From positions 22,795-86,794 of the forward strand of contig CAKVOK010000007.1 of NCBI GenBank assembly GCA_934792465.1: a DNA stretch of 64,000 nt, written 5' to 3'. The notes below the pieces were generated by a model, which did not search any database, was not told where the DNA came from, and was given only the letters and a program-made list of their open reading frames with translations. This document shows positions 60,561 to 64,000 of the stretch, in pieces; positions within the stretch are counted from its first letter, which is position 1, and the number at the start of each line of letters is the position of its first letter. The translations under genes and the position numbers were made by a program. The stretch is from an uncultured Clostridia bacterium (GTDB lineage: Bacteria > Bacillota > Clostridia > RUG12999).

Positions 60561-61409
60561 ATGAAAGCCGTGATATTTGATATACAGAGAAATTCGTTTG
60601 TTGACGGGCCGGGGATAAGGACGACCGTATTTTTCAAGGGATGCAACCTTAAATGCAAATGGTGTCACAATCCCGAAAGCCAATCCGCAAAAAGACAGAT
60701 GATGTTTTATGCCGATAAATGCACGGGCTGCGGAAAATGCAAAGAGGTATGCCCGAACGGTTTGAAAAGCTGCGGTTTCTGCGGCAAATGTGAGCTTTAC
60801 TGCCCGAACGATGCACGGAAAATATGCGGCAGAGAATACACCGTTGACGAGGTCTTTGCGGAGATTGTAAAGGATAAGTCGTTCTATGACAATTCCGGCG
60901 GAGGCGCAACCTTTTCCGGCGGCGAATGTATGCTGCAACCGGATTTTTTGTGTGAAATTCTGAAAAAGTGCAAAGAAAACGGCATACATACGGCTGTCGA
61001 TACGGCGGGGAACGTACCGTGGGAATATTTTGAAAAAATATTGCCGTATACGGATTTGTTTTTGTATGACGTCAAAGCAATCTCGGACGAGCTGCATAAA
61101 CAGGGAACGGGAGTGTCGAACAGGCTCATACTCGAAAATCTGGAAAAATTGTCCGGCAGGAAAGACATAATAGTGCGAATACCGCTGATAGGCGGATTTA
61201 ACGACAGCGAATCGGAGGTTTCGGGCATTGCGGAATTTTTGAAGCATATAAAGTGCGAAAAGGTCGAGATTTTGCCGTACCATGCTATGGGTGAGCATAA
61301 ATATGAAGCACTTAACATGGCGCACGAAAAATATTATGTGCCGGATAATATGGGGAAATTTAAAGAAATGTTCGGAGGGAAAGAAAATTTTAAAAGAGGC
61401 AACATATAA
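60561..61409 (+). CDS. Glycyl radical enzyme activase (radical SAM)
   Basis: This 282-residue protein binds the radical-SAM 4Fe-4S cluster through Cys28, Cys32 and Cys35 (CNLKCKWCHNPES). A ferredoxin-like insert (about 53-83; CTGCGKCKEVCP, CGFCGKCELYCP) should bind two more clusters, as in activases of the dehydratase and decarboxylase classes and unlike the short PFL activase. It also has the SAM-binding GGGATFSGGE strand. It would install the radical on Gly721 of the 58207 enzyme. The 3' end of the gene is partly duplicated at 62081-62280. Confidence 0.95.
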   Translation: MKAVIFDIQRNSFVDGPGIRTTVFFKGCNLKCKWCHNPESQSAKRQMMFYADKCTGCGKCKEVCPNGLKSCGFCGKCELYCPNDARKICGREYTVDEVFAEIVKDKSFYDNSGGGATFSGGECMLQPDFLCEILKKCKENGIHTAVDTAGNVPWEYFEKILPYTDLFLYDVKAISDELHKQGTGVSNRLILENLEKLSGRKDIIVRIPLIGGFNDSESEVSGIAEFLKHIKCEKVEILPYHAMGEHKYEALNMAHEKYYVPDNMGKFKEMFGGKENFKRGNI

Positions 61410-61438
61410 TTGACAAGCGGGGATAACCGTGGTATAAT
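61410..61438 (+). promoter_or_regulatory. Consensus promoter of the hairpin-rich leader and hicBA
   Basis: TTGACA (61410-61415) and TATAAT (61433-61438) are separated by 17 bases, starting at the first base after the activase stop. It is a perfect consensus, so strong transcription is expected. Confidence 0.88.
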
Positions 61439-61444
61439 AAAAAC

Positions 61445-61600
61445 GTACAAATTAATAACGGAAAGCTAATGCTTTCCTTTAAAGGTTGTTTTCGTGCGAA
61501 GCACCAAGGTTCCGGGAACCTGTCGCAATCTTTGATTGCGGTAACAGGTCGGGTTCTTCTTGCTTTCTGCGACCGCAAGGCGGTCTTGAAAGAATAAAAA
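61445..61600 (+). ncRNA. Hairpin-rich leader or small RNA upstream of hicBA
   Basis: About 150 transcribed bases hold a chain of perfect short stems. GGAAAGC/GCTTTCC is at 61460-61477, GTGC-GAA-GCAC at about 61494-61504, and GGTTCC/GGAACC around 61508-61520. A nested stem, GAACC-TGT-CGCAATC-TTT-GATTGCG-GTA-ACAGGT-GGGTTC, runs 61516-61556. CTTTC-GACCGC-AAG-GCGGTC-GAAAG runs 61563-61592. No ORF is visible. It could be a regulatory leader of the toxin-antitoxin operon, a separate small RNA, or a remnant of a mobile element. I recognise no Rfam family by eye. Confidence 0.5.
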
Positions 61601-61641
61601 ATAATAAATTTATAAAACTATGATGTGAAAGGAAGATTGAT

Positions 61642-61848
61642 ATGTCAATTAAATGTACAATATTTATACAGCAGGAAGAAAATTGGTACGTTGCAACCGA
61701 TATTGAAAGCGGAGTTGCTTCTCAAGGAAAAACTATTGATGAAAGCATGGCGAATTTAAAAGAAGCATTGACTTTGTACTATGAGGATAATAAACCGGAA
61801 AAAGCACCTAAAAATGTTTTTGTGACAACATTGGAGGTTGCTGTATAA
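61642..61848 (+). CDS. hicB: HicB-like antitoxin
   Basis: This 68-residue protein has the partial RNase H-like HicB fold: an IFIQQEENWYVATDIESGVASQG strand pair followed by the helix TIDESMANLKEALTLYYED. The antitoxin binds and masks HicA and usually represses its own promoter. It lacks the C-terminal DNA-binding domain of longer HicB proteins, so autoregulation may need the HicAB complex. AAAGGAAG precedes the ATG. It is first in the operon, the reverse of the usual hicA-hicB order, and overlaps hicA by one base. Confidence 0.9.
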   Translation: MSIKCTIFIQQEENWYVATDIESGVASQGKTIDESMANLKEALTLYYEDNKPEKAPKNVFVTTLEVAV

Positions 61849-62066
61849 TGGGTTCGAAATATCCTGTGCTTACGCCAAATGATGTTATAAGAACTTTAGA
61901 AAAATTTGGTTTTTCTTATGTTTCTCAAAGGGGAAGTCACGTTAAATATCGTTGTAATGATTTAACCGTTATTATACCGAAGCATTCGGAAGTGGCGAAG
62001 GGAACGTTGAAAAGTATATTATCAATGGCAAATATTGCTTTAGATGATTTTCTTGATAAACTATAA
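61848..62066 (+). CDS. hicA: HicA toxin, mRNA interferase
   Basis: This 72-residue toxin has the dsRBD-like HicA fold. It carries the conserved LEKFGF helix, the GSHVKYR motif with catalytic His31, and the following IIPKHSEVAKGTLKSILS segment. HicA cleaves translated mRNAs when free of HicB. Key residues are intact, so the module looks functional. The insertion of hicBA between two copies of the activase 3' end points to acquisition by recombination. Confidence 0.93.
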   Translation: MGSKYPVLTPNDVIRTLEKFGFSYVSQRGSHVKYRCNDLTVIIPKHSEVAKGTLKSILSMANIALDDFLDKL

Positions 62067-62080
62067 AAAGCAATTGCCGT

Positions 62081-62280
62081 TATGATAATTCCGGTGGGGG
62101 CGCAACCTTTTCCGGCGGCGAGTGTATGCTGCAAACGGATTTTTTGTGCGAGATGCTTAAAAAATGCCGGGAAAACGGCATACATACGGCATAAATATGA
62201 AGCGCTTAGCATGGCGCACGAAAAATATTATGCACCGGATAATATAGAGAAATTTAAAGAAATGTTCGGAGGGAAAGAAA
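62081..62280 (+). pseudogene. Deleted second copy of the activase 3' region
   Basis: From TATGATAATTCCGG the DNA follows the activase gene (from about 60885) with scattered substitutions. At CATACATACGGC it jumps about 300 bases ahead to ATAAATATGAAGC (activase 61297). It continues through the gene's 3' end up to GGAGGGAAAGAAAAT. The deletion breaks the frame. The old 3' end now supplies the ribosome binding site for the serine hydrolase at 62281. This implies an activase copy once lay directly before that gene. Confidence 0.88.
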
Positions 62281-63360
62281 ATGTTTGAGGAATTAACGGA
62301 AACGCTGGACGGGTTTATAAAAAATTTCGGCATACCGTTTTATGATTGTATAGTGATGAAAGACGGTGCATGCGTGTACCGCCGTTCAAACGGATATACG
62401 GAGGGAAAAACGGCGGTGACCGGCAAGGAGCTTTATAACATATATTCATGCTCAAAGCTGATTACCTGCGTTGCGGCATTGCAGCTTTATGAAAAAGGCT
62501 TATTTAAACTTGATGATGAGCTGTGCCGATATATGCCCGAATTTGAAAATATGACGGTTGCGGACGGAGATAGTGTAAGACCGGCAAAAAACAAAATAAC
62601 GATACGGCAATTGTTTACGATGACGGCGGGATTCAGCTACGATTTATATTCGCTGTCGCTCAAAAAATGCCGTGAGGAAACGGACGGCAAATGCCCGACA
62701 CGTGAAGCAATGAAATATCTGGCGAAAGAACCGCTTTTGTTTGAGCCGGGTTATCGCTGGGAATACAGCTTGTGCCATGATGTTTTGGCGGCACTTGTCG
62801 GGGTGCTTTCGGGAATGACGTTCGGCGAATATGTGAAAAAGAATATTTTCGATGTCTGCGGCATGGAAAATTCGGCATTTTTGATTGACGATTTGAACAG
62901 GCTTGTCTGCCAATACAGATACAATGAGGAACCGGACAAGGTGGAAAAATGCACAGGGGATAACGTCTACAGAATCGGCACTGAATATGAAAGCGGCGGT
63001 GCCGGCTGCGTATCTACGCTTGAAGATTATATAAAGTTTTTGGAAGCTATACGGACATATAAGCTGCTGAAAAAAGAAACGGTGGATTTGCTTTCGACAA
63101 ATCAGCTGACAAGGGAGCAGCTTGATATGCCGTCATATTGGGTGTACGGAAAACCGGGCTTCGGACTCGGTCAGAGATGCCCCGCCGATGAGAGCCAATT
63201 GCCGGAATTCGGCTGGGGCGGTGCTGCCGGAGCGTATTATTTTATAGACGTGAAAAACGGAATAACGGCATATTTCGCAACGCACGTGCTGGGATATGAG
63301 AGGTTTCAGCAGGCGAGAGGCATAATTGCGGATATTGCGGAAAAAATATTGGTCGATTGA
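62281..63360 (+). CDS. Beta-lactamase-fold serine hydrolase
   Basis: This 359-residue protein has no signal peptide. It belongs to the class C beta-lactamase/esterase family: nucleophile motif SCSK with Ser56 and Lys59, Tyr in YSLCHD at the YxN position, and GWGGAAG near the C-terminus at the KTG position. Members include esterases, D-aminopeptidases and amide hydrolases. Without a signal peptide an antibiotic-resistance role is unlikely, and a cytoplasmic esterase acting on acylated sugars is plausible. GGAGGG from the activase remnant lies 9 bases upstream of ATG 62281. A 20-bp terminator follows the stop. Confidence 0.88.
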   Translation: MFEELTETLDGFIKNFGIPFYDCIVMKDGACVYRRSNGYTEGKTAVTGKELYNIYSCSKLITCVAALQLYEKGLFKLDDELCRYMPEFENMTVADGDSVRPAKNKITIRQLFTMTAGFSYDLYSLSLKKCREETDGKCPTREAMKYLAKEPLLFEPGYRWEYSLCHDVLAALVGVLSGMTFGEYVKKNIFDVCGMENSAFLIDDLNRLVCQYRYNEEPDKVEKCTGDNVYRIGTEYESGGAGCVSTLEDYIKFLEAIRTYKLLKKETVDLLSTNQLTREQLDMPSYWVYGKPGFGLGQRCPADESQLPEFGWGGAAGAYYFIDVKNGITAYFATHVLGYERFQQARGIIADIAEKILVD

Positions 63361-63376
63361 TAAAATACAAGGAATT

Positions 63377-63421
63377 AAAGAGGGTGCTGCAAAACGAAAT
63401 CGTTTTGCAGCACCCTCTTTT
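63377..63421. terminator. Strong terminator after the serine hydrolase
   Basis: A 20-bp perfect stem (AAAGAGGGTGCTGCAAAACG with its complement) closes on an AAAT loop and ends in TTTT. The loop-proximal core GCAAAACGAAATCGTTTTGC is nearly the same as in the terminator at 50953. Confidence 0.92.
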
Positions 63422-63472
63422 ACAGTATGCGGAAATATTCAAAAATGACCGTTGTTTATTCAAAATCTGCCA

Positions 63473-63501
63473 TTGAAATAATTATAAAATGATGATACAA
63501 T
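63473..63501 (+). promoter_or_regulatory. Promoter of the rhamnosidase-like gene
   Basis: TTGAAA (63473-63478) and TACAAT (63496-63501) are separated by 17 bases, about 25 bases ahead of GGGAGGT and the ATG at 63532. Confidence 0.7.
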
Positions 63502-63531
63502 AGAAATATAGAATTAATGGGAGGTAGTAAG

Positions 63532-64000
<469 letters not shown>

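Noticed and set aside
62281..63360. Reading the serine hydrolase as an antibiotic-resistance beta-lactamase
   Set aside because: There is no export signal, and YSL and GWGG replace the exact YxN and KTG motifs. The esterase/peptidase branch is more likely.

Overview
The window looks like a chromosomal segment of a Gram-positive, low-to-mid GC anaerobe of the class Clostridia (Bacillota). The reasons are strong GGAGG ribosome binding sites with some TTG/GTG starts, lipoprotein ABC solute-binding proteins, YesM/YesN-type two-component regulators, S-layer homology (SLH) domains, a YitT-family membrane protein, and a glycyl radical enzyme with its activase. The many secreted or SLH-anchored carbohydrate-active proteins recall fibre-degrading gut Clostridia such as Monoglobus. 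That resemblance is an inference; no taxonomic marker gene is present.

Region 1 (1-23.9 kb, + strand) is a polysaccharide-use locus. It holds two large paralogous GH42-like surface enzymes with CBM-like modules (the first truncated by the window edge), a secreted CBM-like protein between them, and two MalF/MalG-type sugar permeases. A pair of SLH proteins follows (called A1 and B1 here), then a lipoprotein solute-binding protein and a cytoplasmic GH2 beta-mannosidase. A YesM/YesN-like two-component system follows, with a consensus promoter lying inside the end of the mannosidase gene, and then a TIM-barrel hydrolase-like protein.

Region 2 (24.2-55.0 kb) is a second locus built the same way. 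A divergent AraC-type regulator faces an LplB/YtcP-type transporter. Two secreted beta-rich proteins, a second SLH pair (A2 and B2), a LamG-like protein, two large heparinase II/III-like lyases, an M14-type metallopeptidase, a YitT protein and a GH36-like enzyme follow. A convergent two-gene operon on the minus strand (FAD-dependent oxidoreductase, then GH36 alpha-galactosidase) closes the locus at a strong bidirectional terminator. Neither transporter has its own ATPase, so a shared MsmX-type ATPase is presumed. In both loci the likely flow is extracellular cleavage at the S layer, capture by the lipoprotein, import, and final hydrolysis in the cytoplasm.

Region 3 (55.0-58.2 kb) is a scar-like accessory stretch. 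It contains an orphan GH3 C-terminal fragment, broken small genes, an AlbA_2/RecG-like ATP-binding regulator, and the 3' part of a tRNA-Lys(CTT) next to a long hairpin, which is the classic look of an integrative-element attachment site.

Region 4 (58.2-64.0 kb) has an atypical glycyl radical enzyme, its radical-SAM activase, a hairpin-rich leader followed by a hicBA toxin-antitoxin pair, a deleted second copy of the activase 3' end, and a beta-lactamase-fold serine hydrolase. At the very end the N-terminus of a GH78-like rhamnosidase runs out of frame into a GH2 beta-galactosidase motif.

The best candidate for an undescribed system is the duplicated A/B SLH protein pair, which accompanies a separate ABC importer and carbohydrate-enzyme set in each locus.
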